Source: Ustilago trichophora (Eukaryota; Basidiomycota; Ustilaginomycetes; Ustilaginales; Ustilaginaceae). Taken from it: DNA of 64,000 bases. Below the pieces are notes generated by a model. It did not search any database, was not told the DNA's origin, and worked only from the letters and a program-made list of their open reading frames with translations. The stretch spans positions 496,001-560,000 of the forward strand of contig OOIN01000001.1 in the NCBI GenBank assembly GCA_900323505.1, written 5' to 3'. The position numbers and the translations under genes are program-made. Shown here one piece after another: positions 20,236 to 30,687 of this stretch. Every line of letters begins with the position of its first letter. The first letter of the stretch is position 1.

Positions 20236-21141
20236 TTAGGTGAGCAGAGTGAGACGCGAAGAGACCTCGGCCTGGGCACGAACAACATTGGCGAGGTACG
20301 AAACCATGAGCACATCCTGGAGGTGAGCGTTGAACAAGGTCTCGAGCTTGTTGTCGTCCATACCGGCGGGCACGACGCTGATGGTGTCGTTGAGGAATCG
20401 GCCGACGGCCTTGTCGCCCTCCTTCTCTCCCGAGATGACGGCGCGTACGTAGGTGAGCACGCGGTCGAGCTGTGCCTGCACCTGCTTGAGGCTGACAGCA
20501 AGCGCATCGAGGTCGCTCAAGGGCGATGAGACGTTCTGAGATGCGAGCAGCGAAAGCGACGAGTGCTCTGGTGTCGAGTGGAGGAGGTTGGTGGGGAGGG
20601 GCAGGAAGACGCAGTTCTCGGCCTTGGGAGTAGCACCCAATGGCGAAGAGATGTACGACTTGATACCGAGACCCGAAGCTTTCGAGCCGTCGATCGAGGT
20701 GTCCATGGTCAAGTGAACGGCCTGGTGAGGAGCGGTCTCTCGCGAGTAAAAGTCCTGGATGAGTGCGCTGTAGGTGTTGAGTTCTGGCGAGGTTGCGTAC
20801 CAACCAACGATGACCTCGTCCGGTCGAACCTTCTGGCAGAGCTCGTACATGTTCCTGTGGTATTCCATGTCGACCTGGACCTGGCCCTCCTCCTCATCCT
20901 CGAGGTGAGGAACGGCAAAACAGTTCTTGATCTCGATCTCGGACTCGGTGCGGGTACCAAGCAGGGTACCGATGACACGGTGCTGGCCATCGTTGCGTCG
21001 GAGAAAGTGGTCGAGGATGGAGAAGAGTGCGACAGGGTGAACGTGAACACCAGTGACGGAGCGAGAGTGCATCACACCCGAGCCAGTGGAGGCTGGGAAA
21101 TCAATGTGAAGGGCAGAAGACGAGGATTCGGCGAGCGACAT
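20236..21141 (-). CDS. Translation initiation factor eIF3 subunit F
   Basis: eIF3f is an MPN-domain core subunit of the cytosolic eIF3 complex, which assembles the 43S pre-initiation complex. The protein has 301 residues from the ATG at 21139-21141. The MPN domain spans about residues 25-165 (VTGVHVHPVALFSILDHFLR, HRVIGTLLGTR, DEVIVGWYATSPELN). The JAMM metalloprotease triad is degenerate: TSP stands where catalytic members have HxH, as in other eIF3f proteins, so a scaffold role is expected. The C-terminal helices (DLDALAVSLKQVQAQLDRVLTYV onwards) match the eIF3f/RPN8-type tail. It is intronless; the next gene, SPT6, diverges. Confidence 0.92.
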   Translation of the reverse strand: MSLAESSSSALHIDFPASTGSGVMHSRSVTGVHVHPVALFSILDHFLRRNDGQHRVIGTLLGTRTESEIEIKNCFAVPHLEDEEEGQVQVDMEYHRNMYELCQKVRPDEVIVGWYATSPELNTYSALIQDFYSRETAPHQAVHLTMDTSIDGSKASGLGIKSYISSPLGATPKAENCVFLPLPTNLLHSTPEHSSLSLLASQNVSSPLSDLDALAVSLKQVQAQLDRVLTYVRAVISGEKEGDKAVGRFLNDTISVVPAGMDDNKLETLFNAHLQDVLMVSYLANVVRAQAEVSSRLTLLT

Positions 21142-21449
21142 GTTGATAGATCAGTGCTCAATATGGAGAATGCTGAAATGAAGTTTGGATGCGTGCGTGT
21201 GATGGAAATCCGACGAGATTGGTGTCGTCCAAAGGATGTGCGGAAGTTGCTGAAGAGGTAAGATGCAGTGAAAGTCTGTATAGTCAGAACAGTTTCAAGG
21301 AACGTATCTGACGCTGAGATGGTGACAAAGGTGGTAAAGCAAAAAGTTGATGGTGTTACACTGTCGCCTTGGGTTGAGCTCTTTGCGTGTGTGCCCTTGT
21401 TCTTGACACCACCAAACGAAGAAAGCTGCACTTTTACCCTTTCTTCTGC

Positions 21450-21480
<31 letters not shown>

Positions 21481-22116
21481 CCATTCTTCTTGACCAACAA
21501 TTTGTATTGAGAGGCTTCAACGGCAACGCGTTGCTCGAATACAAGCTTTGCAGCTGGTTCGTATTCGCTCTTTTTGACTCTGCTTGCTTCTGTATCGAAG
21601 AATTTGTATTCTCTCGCCAGAACTTCCAGGTCAAAAAGGCTTCTTCTCTTCGCGTCGAATTTATTTTTTGTGTTGAATGTTAGAAGTGCGCACCTGTTGG
21701 GATCGATTTGGTCTGATCGAGAACTGTTGGTCCGAGTCGAAGCGCTCTCTCTCTCTCTCTCTGTGGACAGACATCGGACAACTTCTTGTCTTGCTTGTCA
21801 ACACCTTCCTTCACCACTTACCACCAACATCCCTAAGGCCATCGCTCCCTGCTTGGTCATTTCCGTCCCCTCATCATCATTTCCCTCCGCCTCTATTTTG
21901 TCACGACCATAGGCGAGTCGTCGCTGCCCCTTCTGACTGGTCGCATACTTCCAAAAACAGGACATCTTCCTGGTCTCGAGCCGAGACGCCGCCAGTCCGC
22001 CAACATTCTCCAGCAAGCAGCCGCATAATCGCTCGTCACTCCTTACTTCAGCTTGCGATTCCACATACCTCCATCATCCACATCAACTCGGCGTCTCGTC
22101 GTAGCAGCCATCCACC
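21142..22116. other. Divergent promoter of eIF3f and SPT6 with A28 tract
   Basis: 975 bp lie between the two ATGs. The region holds a plus-strand A28 homopolymer at 21450-21477, a CT microsatellite near 21750, and a long CT-rich leader (about 21780-22110) preceding SPT6. No small gene is supported. Confidence 0.55.
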
Positions 22117-25100
22117 ATGGCTGACGAGGAGAAGGTCCCAGCCCCATACTTCCAGGATGACGAGGAAGGTGAACAGTCCGATGAGGGCGAGGGCGTCGAC
22201 CTCATGAGGTCAGATGGCAACCTTGTCGGCTCCGGAGCTGAAGACAGCAGTGACGAAGACGAAGATGACGACCCAGAAGAAGCCCGCCGCATCGCAGAAG
22301 GTTTCATCGCAGAGGACGACGAGGAAGAGGAGGAAGACGAAGAGGCTCGCAGAGAGCGTAGGAGGCGTAGAAAGAAAAAGAGAAAGCAGAACGAGCAAGA
22401 CTTTGAAGTCGACGAGGACGATCTTGAGCTGCTCGCAGAAAACACCGGTCAGTCTCGCCGCAAGGAAGCCGGCCGTCTCAAGCGATTCCGACGAGGTTCT
22501 GCTTCTCCCCCTGCAGACGACGAAGCCGCTGCTAGACAGAAGACGCTCGATCAGATCTTTGAAGACGATGATGACGACGACGAAGACGACATTCGCACAG
22601 GTCGTCGTGGCGTCAACTACGATGATGATGACGAGGACCTGCCATCCGTCGGTCAAGCACTCCGAGCCGGTGTTGCGCGCAAGCAACGTGAGGCTGTCGG
22701 AGGCTACGAGGATGATGGTCTCGACGACTTCATCGAGGAGGACGAGGACGACGAAGAGATGCAGGGTCTCGACGAGGAAGAGCGCGAGGCTAGACGCCAA
22801 GAGAGGCGCGAAGAGAAGCGCAGGGCACGCATGTCCGGATCCGCCGCCGACCCAGCAAAGGCCGGTATCGATCGCGAAGCCTGGGACGAGATCCACGAGA
22901 TCTTCGGTAACGGTGAAGACTACTTTTGGGCGCTCGAGGACGAGGATGAGGACGCCTTCGAGGAAGACAAGAAGAACAAGATGGAGTACAAGGACATCTT
23001 CGAGCCCGCACAGATTGCAGAGCGCATGTTGACCGAGGAGGACGAGCGTATCAAGCGCGTCGATATCCCAGAACGTCTTCAGCTCGCATGCCCGGGCGAA
23101 GAGGGTCTCAAGCTCCTCGAGCGAAAACTCTCGGACGCAGAACTCTTCGAAGCTGCCAAGTGGGCCTCGACTCGCATTTCCACCAGAACCTCTGCCGAGT
23201 TCCTCGACGAAGCTGGCCTCTTCCATCGCTACCGCCCCGAGTTCCTCAACGCTGTCCAGCTCATGCTCTCGTACATGCTCAATGATCTCCTCGAGGTGCC
23301 CTTCCTCTTCCAGCACCGATTCGACGAGCTCGAGCTTGTCAAGTTCGATGAAGTGGAGCAAGGCTACCGAAACATCGACCTTCTCACCCGTCGAGAACTC
23401 TACACTCTCAGCGGCCTCGGTCTCAAGTTCAAAAACTTGCTCATGCGCAAAGATCAGCTCCGCGCCACCTTCAACAAAATCCACGTCGATGTCAAGCCCG
23501 AGCCCGTCGACGACAACGTGGCCGCCGACGCCCAGCCAAAGGACGATGCCCATGCCACCCGAGTCGAGGCCTCTCGTCAGCAAAGGGCCATCTTCGAAGA
23601 CATGGTTGCATCCGCTGCCAGTCTCGAGGAGATTTCCGACATCACAGAGTACCTCACCCTTCGCTACGGTCAGAAGATGCGAGACGCCCAAGCTCTCACT
23701 AGCAATGGCTCGGATGAAGCTGCCGAGGACATGGAGGGTCTCACCATCAACGGAGAACCTGTCGTCGGCGCCACGCCTGGCTTCAAGAAGCCCAGTCTGG
23801 TTGGTCAGTACGAGCGCACCAAGAACACTGTCCTCTCGGAGCTCGCAAAGAAGTTTGGCATCTCGTCCGAAGAGCTCGCCGTCAACGTCACGAGCAGTTC
23901 GCGTCAGTACTCTCCCCAAGATCCAGCCGAGTCGCCCTTCAAGTTTGCTGAACAGTTCACAGGAGCTGCGTGGGGAGCACATTCACCAGAGATTGCGCTG
24001 GCCAAGGTCAAGACCATGCTCAGCCAGGAGATCGGCAAGGATCCCATCCTCAAGCGAGAGATGCGTCAGCTCTTCAAGGACGCTGCCGAGATCAACATCG
24101 AGCCTACCGAGCGTGGTATGACTGCCATCGACGACCAGCATCCGTACGCCAACTTCAAGTTCCTTCTCAACAAGCCCGCCCGCCTTGTGCCCCAGCAACC
24201 CGCCCAGTACTTGCAGATGCTTCAAGCCGAGGAAGAGCTCATGATCAAGCTCGACATCAACCTCAAGGACGTGGTCTTGACGCGCTTCGAGCAGCGTCTC
24301 TACTCCCAGTACGCTAGCCAGGGTGTCGGCGAGGTCAGCGAGGCATGGAACGCACAGAGGCGTGAGGTGATCAAGGACGCACTCAAAACGCATCTGGTCC
24401 CCAACGGACGTATCTGGCTCAAGGAGTGGCTCCGTGAAGAGTCGCGCGAGGTGCTCTTGCGACACGTCGACGTCCTCATGACCAAGCGTGTCCAGGATGG
24501 TCCTTTCGTGTCGAGGAGTATGATCGCAAGGAACCGCGATCCCAAGATCGAAGAGGAAGACCGCATCCCACGTGTGCTCGCCGTCTCGCACGGAGGCGGT
24601 GACCCCAAGAAGGACGTGGTGCAGGCCGTGTACGTCGACGAGCGAAACCGTTTCCGCGAACATGCTACTTTCGATGACCTGCGTCCGCTCACCGCACGCC
24701 AGATGCAGGAGCGCGAACTAGAGATGGAGCGCAGCCGAGGTAAGGCCGAGTTCCCAGACTACCGCGCCGACTTTGTCAAGTTGCTCAAGCAACGAAGGCC
24801 CGACGTCGTCGTCGTCAGCGGATGGAGCGTCCGCACTGCCGAGCTCAAGAGGAATGTCAGGGAGCTTGTCGACATGGCTCATCAGGAGATCTGCGACGAG
24901 GACCGTCTGGATAGCGACCTCGAACGTGATCAGGCGCTCATCGACGTGGTCACTTGCCATGACGACGTTGCCCGCATCTACCAGCACAGCAGCCGTGCTG
25001 CTGAAGAGTTCCCCGAGCTCAACGAGCTGGGCCGCTACTGTCTGGCTTTGGCTCGTTACGCACAGTCACCTGTCAACGAGTTTGCTGCGCTTGGCAATGA

Positions 25101-27294
25101 CTTGACAGCCGTCATTCTCGATCCCAACCAGCGATTGCTGCCGCAAGACCGCCTGCGACTCCACTTTGAGCGCTGCATCGGCGCCGTTGTCAACGACATT
25201 GGTGTCGAGATCAACCAGGCCATGACGAGCACCTACTTGCAGACCATGCTGCCATTCGTTGCTGGTCTTGGTCCAAGAAAGGCGCATGCCCTCGTCAACG
25301 CCATCAGCACCAAGCTCGAAGGTACGCTTATCAATCGAACCCTTCTCCTCTCGCGAAACATTTTGACCTTCCAGGTCTTCCAAAACTGCGCATCCTTCCT
25401 TCGCATTGAGCAAGATATGCTGCTCGAGGCCGATGAGGATGATGTGCCCGACGTGCTCGACAGCACTCGTATCCACCCAGAGGACTACGACTTCCCTCGT
25501 AAGATGGCTGCCGATGCACTCAACAAGCACGAAGAGGATCTGGAGGGCGAGCATCCAAGTTTGCCATGCAAGGAGCTCATGGAAGACGCGGATCCCGAAG
25601 ACAAGCTCAACACTCTGGACTTGGACAACTATGCGACGATGCTGGAAGAGCGCAAGGGTGAACGTAAGCGTGCCACGCTGCACTCGTGCCGAACCGAGCT
25701 GATCAAGCCGTACGACGACCTGCGCGAAAAGCAGCGCGAGCCTTCGCCTGACGAGATTCTGACCATGTTCACTGGTGAGACGCCCAAGACGCTGGCGAAA
25801 GGCTTTGTCGTCTCCGTCGAGGTCATGCGCGTCCAGGAGGGCAACCGAATGCAAGAGGGCCATGTCAAGTGTCGACTCGATTCCGGTATCGAGGGCACGA
25901 TCGAGGCCGAGCACACGGTCGATAACTATGCGCCTGGATCGGTTCGTCTTCGTGAACTGGTGCGACCTCAGCAGACGCTGGATGCGCTGGTCACACAGAT
26001 CGATCCCGAGATGTGCACCGTTCAGCTCAGCATTCGACCTTGGGATCTGCAGCATCGTGACCCGCATCAGGGCAAGACGCCGCGCGATCCCAAGTTCTAC
26101 GACCGCGAGAAGGCCGAAAAGTGGAACGAACAGGCTGCCAACAAGGCCAAGGCTCGTATTCAGGCTCGTCGACAGAACCGTGTCATCGACCACCCGAACT
26201 ATCACAACTTCAACTACAAGCAAGCCGTGCTCTTCCTGCGCAACCAGCCTCGTGGCTCTGTTGTGGTGCGACCCAGTAGCAAGGGTGATGATCACCTGGC
26301 GGTGACATGGAAGGTCGATGACGATGTCTACCAAAACATCGACGTGACGGAGCTCGACAAGGAGAGCGAGTACTCGCTCGGGCGTGTTCTGCGTATCGAA
26401 GGAATGGGATCGTACTCGGATCTGGACGAGTTGATCGTCAACCACGTCAAGCCGATGGTTCATATGGTGGAGATGATGATGAACCACGAAAAGTACAAGG
26501 GAGCTGATGAGGAGGATCTGCATCGCTTCTTGACCAACTGGTCGCTTGCCAACCCTTCGCGATCCGTCTATGCGTTTGGTCTCAACAAGGACCGACCCGG
26601 CTACTTCAACCTTTCGTTCAAGGCGAATCGGGATGCTGCGATCCAGACTTGGCCGGTGAAAGTGCTTCCCAATGCCTTCAAGCTCGGCCCCGCTGACCAG
26701 CTCGCCGACGTCGCTGCGCTGTGCAATGCCTTTAAGACGCAGTACACTACGCAGGCGAGTATGGCGCGTGGTGCAAAGACACCTTACGGCGGTGGACGAA
26801 CACCGGTGCCAGGTATGGGGGGTGCAACGCCGATGGGTGGCCGCACGCCGTATGGTGGAATGAGGAACGGTATGGCTGGCGGTGCGACACCGGGTGCTAC
26901 CATGGGTGTGGCAGGAGGGTATGGGACGCCGATGATGAACATGGCTTCCGCCACGCCGAATCCCTACGGTGGTGGGTATGGACGCAACGGTCCAGCTGCT
27001 GCTGCCGGTGGATATGGTGCACCCCCTCCTCCGGGTCGACCACCTTCGATGCCCGGTGCACCGCCCATGATGCCCCCCGGAATGATGGGCGGCGCCTCCG
27101 CACCACCACCCAACTACCCTCCACCGTACGGTGCGGCCCCCAGCGGCGCTGGCGAACCAGGCCCGCCCCCACCACTCCCGCAAGTCCCGCACGGAATGCA
27201 TCCGGACCGCTTCGCACAGGCCAACTATGGCGGCAACTCCTCCTCCCAACCACCATACGGTGGTGGTCAAGGTGGTTACCGCGGAGGATACTAA
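22117..27294 (+). CDS. SPT6: Transcription elongation factor and histone chaperone SPT6
   Basis: SPT6 travels with RNA polymerase II, reassembles nucleosomes and binds the polymerase linker. The frame is a single 1725-residue exon. Residues 1-230 are very acidic and contain the likely Spn1/histone-binding region (REAWDEIHEIFGNGEDYFWA). Helical HTH segments follow (about 300-480). A YqgF-like domain starts near 818 (RVLAVSHGGGDPKKDVVQAV), a helix-hairpin-helix lies near 1040 (MLPFVAGLGPRKAHALV), an S1 domain at 1228-1305, and tandem SH2 domains from about 1358 to 1550 (AVLFLRNQPRGSVVVRPS contains the phosphate-binding Arg). From about 1549 the tail is Gly/Pro/Tyr-rich with repeated TPYGG and RTP units. 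Domain order and length match fungal SPT6. Confidence 0.96.
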   Translation: MADEEKVPAPYFQDDEEGEQSDEGEGVDLMRSDGNLVGSGAEDSSDEDEDDDPEEARRIAEGFIAEDDEEEEEDEEARRERRRRRKKKRKQNEQDFEVDEDDLELLAENTGQSRRKEAGRLKRFRRGSASPPADDEAAARQKTLDQIFEDDDDDDEDDIRTGRRGVNYDDDDEDLPSVGQALRAGVARKQREAVGGYEDDGLDDFIEEDEDDEEMQGLDEEEREARRQERREEKRRARMSGSAADPAKAGIDREAWDEIHEIFGNGEDYFWALEDEDEDAFEEDKKNKMEYKDIFEPAQIAERMLTEEDERIKRVDIPERLQLACPGEEGLKLLERKLSDAELFEAAKWASTRISTRTSAEFLDEAGLFHRYRPEFLNAVQLMLSYMLNDLLEVPFLFQHRFDELELVKFDEVEQGYRNIDLLTRRELYTLSGLGLKFKNLLMRKDQLRATFNKIHVDVKPEPVDDNVAADAQPKDDAHATRVEASRQQRAIFEDMVASAASLEEISDITEYLTLRYGQKMRDAQALTSNGSDEAAEDMEGLTINGEPVVGATPGFKKPSLVGQYERTKNTVLSELAKKFGISSEELAVNVTSSSRQYSPQDPAESPFKFAEQFTGAAWGAHSPEIALAKVKTMLSQEIGKDPILKREMRQLFKDAAEINIEPTERGMTAIDDQHPYANFKFLLNKPARLVPQQPAQYLQMLQAEEELMIKLDINLKDVVLTRFEQRLYSQYASQGVGEVSEAWNAQRREVIKDALKTHLVPNGRIWLKEWLREESREVLLRHVDVLMTKRVQDGPFVSRSMIARNRDPKIEEEDRIPRVLAVSHGGGDPKKDVVQAVYVDERNRFREHATFDDLRPLTARQMQERELEMERSRGKAEFPDYRADFVKLLKQRRPDVVVVSGWSVRTAELKRNVRELVDMAHQEICDEDRLDSDLERDQALIDVVTCHDDVARIYQHSSRAAEEFPELNELGRYCLALARYAQSPVNEFAALGNDLTAVILDPNQRLLPQDRLRLHFERCIGAVVNDIGVEINQAMTSTYLQTMLPFVAGLGPRKAHALVNAISTKLEGTLINRTLLLSRNILTFQVFQNCASFLRIEQDMLLEADEDDVPDVLDSTRIHPEDYDFPRKMAADALNKHEEDLEGEHPSLPCKELMEDADPEDKLNTLDLDNYATMLEERKGERKRATLHSCRTELIKPYDDLREKQREPSPDEILTMFTGETPKTLAKGFVVSVEVMRVQEGNRMQEGHVKCRLDSGIEGTIEAEHTVDNYAPGSVRLRELVRPQQTLDALVTQIDPEMCTVQLSIRPWDLQHRDPHQGKTPRDPKFYDREKAEKWNEQAANKAKARIQARRQNRVIDHPNYHNFNYKQAVLFLRNQPRGSVVVRPSSKGDDHLAVTWKVDDDVYQNIDVTELDKESEYSLGRVLRIEGMGSYSDLDELIVNHVKPMVHMVEMMMNHEKYKGADEEDLHRFLTNWSLANPSRSVYAFGLNKDRPGYFNLSFKANRDAAIQTWPVKVLPNAFKLGPADQLADVAALCNAFKTQYTTQASMARGAKTPYGGGRTPVPGMGGATPMGGRTPYGGMRNGMAGGATPGATMGVAGGYGTPMMNMASATPNPYGGGYGRNGPAAAAGGYGAPPPPGRPPSMPGAPPMMPPGMMGGASAPPPNYPPPYGAAPSGAGEPGPPPPLPQVPHGMHPDRFAQANYGGNSSSQPPYGGGQGGYRGGY

Positions 27295-27775
27295 CACCCA
27301 ATCTGCACAGAAACAAAACTTTTACACAATAGGAAGAGCTGCAGATAGCTGTGTGCTTCTCGATTTGCTCATGACTGTATTGATATCCGATATTTTGACA
27401 CACAAATTGACGACGCATTGATCCGCATACTTTGCCATATGGTGGATGTGAGTAGAGCAAGAGTGTGCGTGTGAAACGGATGTGGATGGAAAACTCCTCC
27501 ACTTGGTGATTTCAAGGGTTTACGTGCGGCTGTGTTTCGATTAACGCGTGCTCGAGCCTTGCCTTTTTTTTTACCTTTAACCCATCATCTTGACGATCTT
27601 GATCTCGTTGTGCATTCTCTGTTCTTCCCCAAACAGGCGCATTGTTACGGAGAGGAATCTGCTTTTTTGGTCACGCTCTGATTCTATGGTCCATCCAGCA
27701 AGATCTACAGCGTTCACTTTCGGTACATCTCAAGACACGACGTTTACGTTCTCTTCCAGCCTTTTGACTACCAAC
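27295..27775. other. SPT6 3' flank and promoter/leader of the Mim2-like gene
   Basis: 481 bp without a supported gene. It holds a T9 run near 27564 and in-frame codons upstream of the Mim2-like ATG, including an ATG at 27689, which could give a longer N-terminus. Confidence 0.4.
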
Positions 27776-28531
27776 ATGGACAATATCGACAGTGGTAGTG
27801 GGGGTGGTAGTGGTAGTGGGGATGGAGGATATATGGATGATGAAGCTTTGACTTTAACTTGGACTCGGGTTGGTGGAGAAGGTATGGTTCCAACGACGTT
27901 GTTTGCGACTTTGGCACAACGACAGTTTGATCAACAGCAACAAATGTCTCAAGTTCAATACGATGATTCCACCTCCTGGCATTCTTCGCCACACTCTCTC
28001 GATCGATCCTACCGCCATCGTCATCGCAATCGAAAACATCCCACACGTCGAACCGATGTAGAACAAGACAATGACAGCATAGCAAGCATCTCAACTTCCC
28101 CCAGTAGTCAAAGCAGTTACAGCGACACAGAATCGGACCTCGACTCATTAGCGCTTCAAAGAGAATGGGAAGAACAGCTGGACCAGTTGAAACTCATGTT
28201 TCAGATCATCGTATTTCCCTTTGTGGGCAAATTTTTCGGTCGAAAATTCGGATACTTTCGTAAGTATGCTTCTCTCTCTCTCTCTTTTCAACTGTTGGTG
28301 CAAGAATCGAGTTGTCTAAAAGTGTCGCTTCGAAAAGAGAAAGAGCAGGTGGGCAAAGGACAGCAAGTACACAGAAGAGAAGGAATCAGGGTCGACTGTT
28401 GAAAAAGGACGTATTTGCTAACCTTGAAACCAACATGTTGCTTTTTTTTTGGAGGGGGGGCAGTCTTTAACCGATACAAGATCCTAGGATCCCCTTTTAG
28501 GACTGGGTTTTGGTCCGGAATAGCTACCTAA
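27776..28531 (+). CDS. Mim2-like mitochondrial outer-membrane import protein (join 27776..28259, 28464..28531)
   Basis: Mim2 works with Mim1 in the fungal outer mitochondrial membrane to insert helical outer-membrane proteins. This small gene becomes visible only after splicing. Exon 1 ends at TACTTTC|GTAAGT; acceptor CAG at 28461-28463, after a T/G-rich tract, restores frame, giving 183 residues. The N-terminal 115 residues are Gly/Ser/Gln-rich and acidic. The conserved-looking core is LQREWEEQLDQLKLMFQII, then VFPFVGKFFGRKFGYF joined across the intron to LFNRYKILGSPFRTGFW. The pattern W-E-x-x-L, hydrophobic helix, P-x-x-G-K-x-x-G-R-K-F-x-Y recalls the Mim2 family. The gene model is supported by the intron phase; the family name is from memory of the pattern. 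Confidence 0.6.
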
Positions 28532-28726
28532 CCAACCATGCGTTTCACAATGCAATGCCAATGACAACTCAGAACCAACCGTGGATTTTGTTGGGGTTGT
28601 GCAAAAGTCGGATCCTGTTCAACAACGTGCTGTTTGCATTGCGTCAAGAACAGCCACAGATCTAGAGCGAGTGTATTGTGTCAAAGATAAACGAACGAAT
28701 GCCCTGGTATGGACTTTGTTGCAAAC

Positions 28727-30607
28727 TTAGCGTCGCAAAAAGTTGGGAAGCTTACTTGCGCGTCTAGCAATCAGGACCAAACTGAGCAGTATCGCCACTG
28801 CACATCCTACCGAGGTAACTACGAAGACCTGACGATAGCATTCCTCGCCATCCATGCAAAGGTGTCTAGATACGGGATGATCGATGTCCCCGCTACCTTT
28901 TAGGGCGTCTGCTACGACTCTAAGGATGGTCTCATCGCCAGAGGTGGGAACGTGCGAGTCGTAAATATGCCCAAACAACAGATTGAACACGTTCCCCGCT
29001 ACAACGGGGGACAAGCTTACAAAGCCGTAATTCTGAGAGAAGTGTTTCATGCCAAACCACTCAAAGACGAGTGTGGGACATACACCGAACAGCGTACCAT
29101 ACGCCAAGCCGGTCAAGGTGGAGACGGCGAACAGATCGTCGACGGTAGAGATTGCGCCTGGGAACGCGGCCAGTAGCTGAGAGGCGAGCGCCAAGGTGGT
29201 CACGACGATCAGGAGCCATACTCGGTTGGCAGCGGAGGAGGTCTTGTTGACCAAAAGATCGGATAGGAGACCAATCATGATTCGTCCGGAGAAATTGCAG
29301 AGGGAGATGGCCGAGACTTGTTGTGCTTGCATCTGCTGGACGTTTTGTTTGGCGGTGAGTTTCATTGATTCGAAATCTGACGTCGAGTTTGGGTAGGTGG
29401 TGCGACGATGGAGGAGGGGGAAGAGGTCGGAGTTGTCAGCAGCAACCCACAGCGGTTGTTGACGGTGGTTGTAGTCCCACAAGGTTTTGGTGATTGTTCC
29501 GACGTTGTTGATGAGGAGTAGACCGGCACCAGAGACGAGGGTCATGACGAAGAAGATGAGGTAGAAGTCGATTTGGGTGAACAGTCGGCGGCCGGAGATG
29601 TCGATGTGGGCTGGGTCGATTTCGACGCCACGGCGAGCAGAGGTGCGTTTGGATTCGTTTCGACCAGAGAGGAGGCCTTGCGATTCGGGGTCGATATTCT
29701 CATCTTGATCTGGTGTGAGATGGGCTGCGGTGGTGTCGCGAGAGCTCGAGGCAAGGGAGGTGGCCGAGTGAGGGTGGAGGTGGCTTGCCTCTTGGTCTTC
29801 TGCTTCGTCGTCAGTTGCGTCGGCGGAGAGCGCTTCGGGTTCTTGCCAGATGGTAGCACGTGCACCGATGTCCGAGGATGTTCTGCGACGCAGGTAGCCG
29901 CCTCCTCCGTTTGTCCTTGCGGCTCGAGGAGTTTCGTCTCGTTCATCACTGCTTTCGATGGGGGGGATGATCTTGATCAATCCCAATCCGATCAACATGC
30001 TCGCCATACTACCAAAAGCCAACAGCAACAGGTAGTCGCCCGTGTTGCCCGGAAACAGCAGGTGGCTCAAGCTCGAGTAGAAGAACGCACTCAGCCCGAA
30101 ACCTGACAACACCAATGCCGTTGCTGTACCTCTCCTACTCCCACCCCAACTTTTCGCCTGGGCATTCATCGCAGCCGTAAATCCACCGCTGTTGCCCAGA
30201 CCCGTCAACAGGTTCAATGCGAAAAGCACCGAGGTGGAATGCATCCCCCAATCGCCCGTATAGCTCATCGAGAGTCCTGCGTAGCCGATAGGGACCAGGA
30301 TGGCAGCGACGATGAGGGCGGTTTGGGGACCACGCTTGTCGATGAATCGTCCCCAGAGTGGCGAAGAGAGATAGACGCCGGCATTGCCAGCGATGCCGAT
30401 GAGGTTGATCTGGGTGGATGTGAGGTGGAGCGATTCTTGCAGTTGTGGGGCAAAGGAGGAAAAAGCGTAGTTGGAGCCGGCGGAGAGGGCGACGCAAACG
30501 GAACCGGCGAGAGAGATGATTTTGCGCTGGAGAAGGCGGTGTTTTTCATCGGGGGTTAGGTGGCGATGGTGTGGTGCGCGCAGAGATGGGGGTGAGGTGA
30601 GGGCCAT
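28727..30607 (-). CDS. MCH1: MFS transporter of the MCH1/nodulin-like group
   Basis: Predicted twelve-helix major facilitator, probably vacuolar as for yeast Mch1; the substrate is unknown in the family. The protein has 626 residues from the ATG at 30607. Helix 1 (KIISLAGSVCVALSAGSNYA) and the next loop (QESLHLTSTQINLIGIAGNA, YLSSPLWGRFIDKRGPQ) match the nodulin-like domain. A long hydrophilic loop (about residues 225-345, with acidic and Ser-rich runs) separates the two six-helix halves. The second half starts at FTQIDFYLIFFVMTLVSGAG, followed by LINNVGTITKTLWDYN and later GMKHFSQNYGFVSLSPVVAG. It converges with the Mim2-like gene (195 bp apart). Confidence 0.8.
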   Translation of the reverse strand: MALTSPPSLRAPHHRHLTPDEKHRLLQRKIISLAGSVCVALSAGSNYAFSSFAPQLQESLHLTSTQINLIGIAGNAGVYLSSPLWGRFIDKRGPQTALIVAAILVPIGYAGLSMSYTGDWGMHSTSVLFALNLLTGLGNSGGFTAAMNAQAKSWGGSRRGTATALVLSGFGLSAFFYSSLSHLLFPGNTGDYLLLLAFGSMASMLIGLGLIKIIPPIESSDERDETPRAARTNGGGGYLRRRTSSDIGARATIWQEPEALSADATDDEAEDQEASHLHPHSATSLASSSRDTTAAHLTPDQDENIDPESQGLLSGRNESKRTSARRGVEIDPAHIDISGRRLFTQIDFYLIFFVMTLVSGAGLLLINNVGTITKTLWDYNHRQQPLWVAADNSDLFPLLHRRTTYPNSTSDFESMKLTAKQNVQQMQAQQVSAISLCNFSGRIMIGLLSDLLVNKTSSAANRVWLLIVVTTLALASQLLAAFPGAISTVDDLFAVSTLTGLAYGTLFGVCPTLVFEWFGMKHFSQNYGFVSLSPVVAGNVFNLLFGHIYDSHVPTSGDETILRVVADALKGSGDIDHPVSRHLCMDGEECYRQVFVVTSVGCAVAILLSLVLIARRASKLPNFLRR

Positions 30608-30681
30608 GTTGGCGAATACGAGCGGCTCGAAGCTGCTCCGATCTGTGAAGGGTCGATATGGGAAGAAATGGAGGCGAGGTG

Positions 30682-30687
30682 TATATA
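30682..30687 (-). promoter_or_regulatory. TATA-like element of the MCH1-type gene
   Basis: TATATA lies 75 bp upstream of the ATG at 30607. A second TATATA run lies near 30805. Evidence is position and sequence only. Confidence 0.4.

Noticed and set aside
25066..27297. 743-codon minus-strand frame antisense to SPT6 (and a 590-codon one at 22210-23982)
   Set aside because: They mirror the codon-biased SPT6 frame, lack any family resemblance, and lie inside a certain gene.
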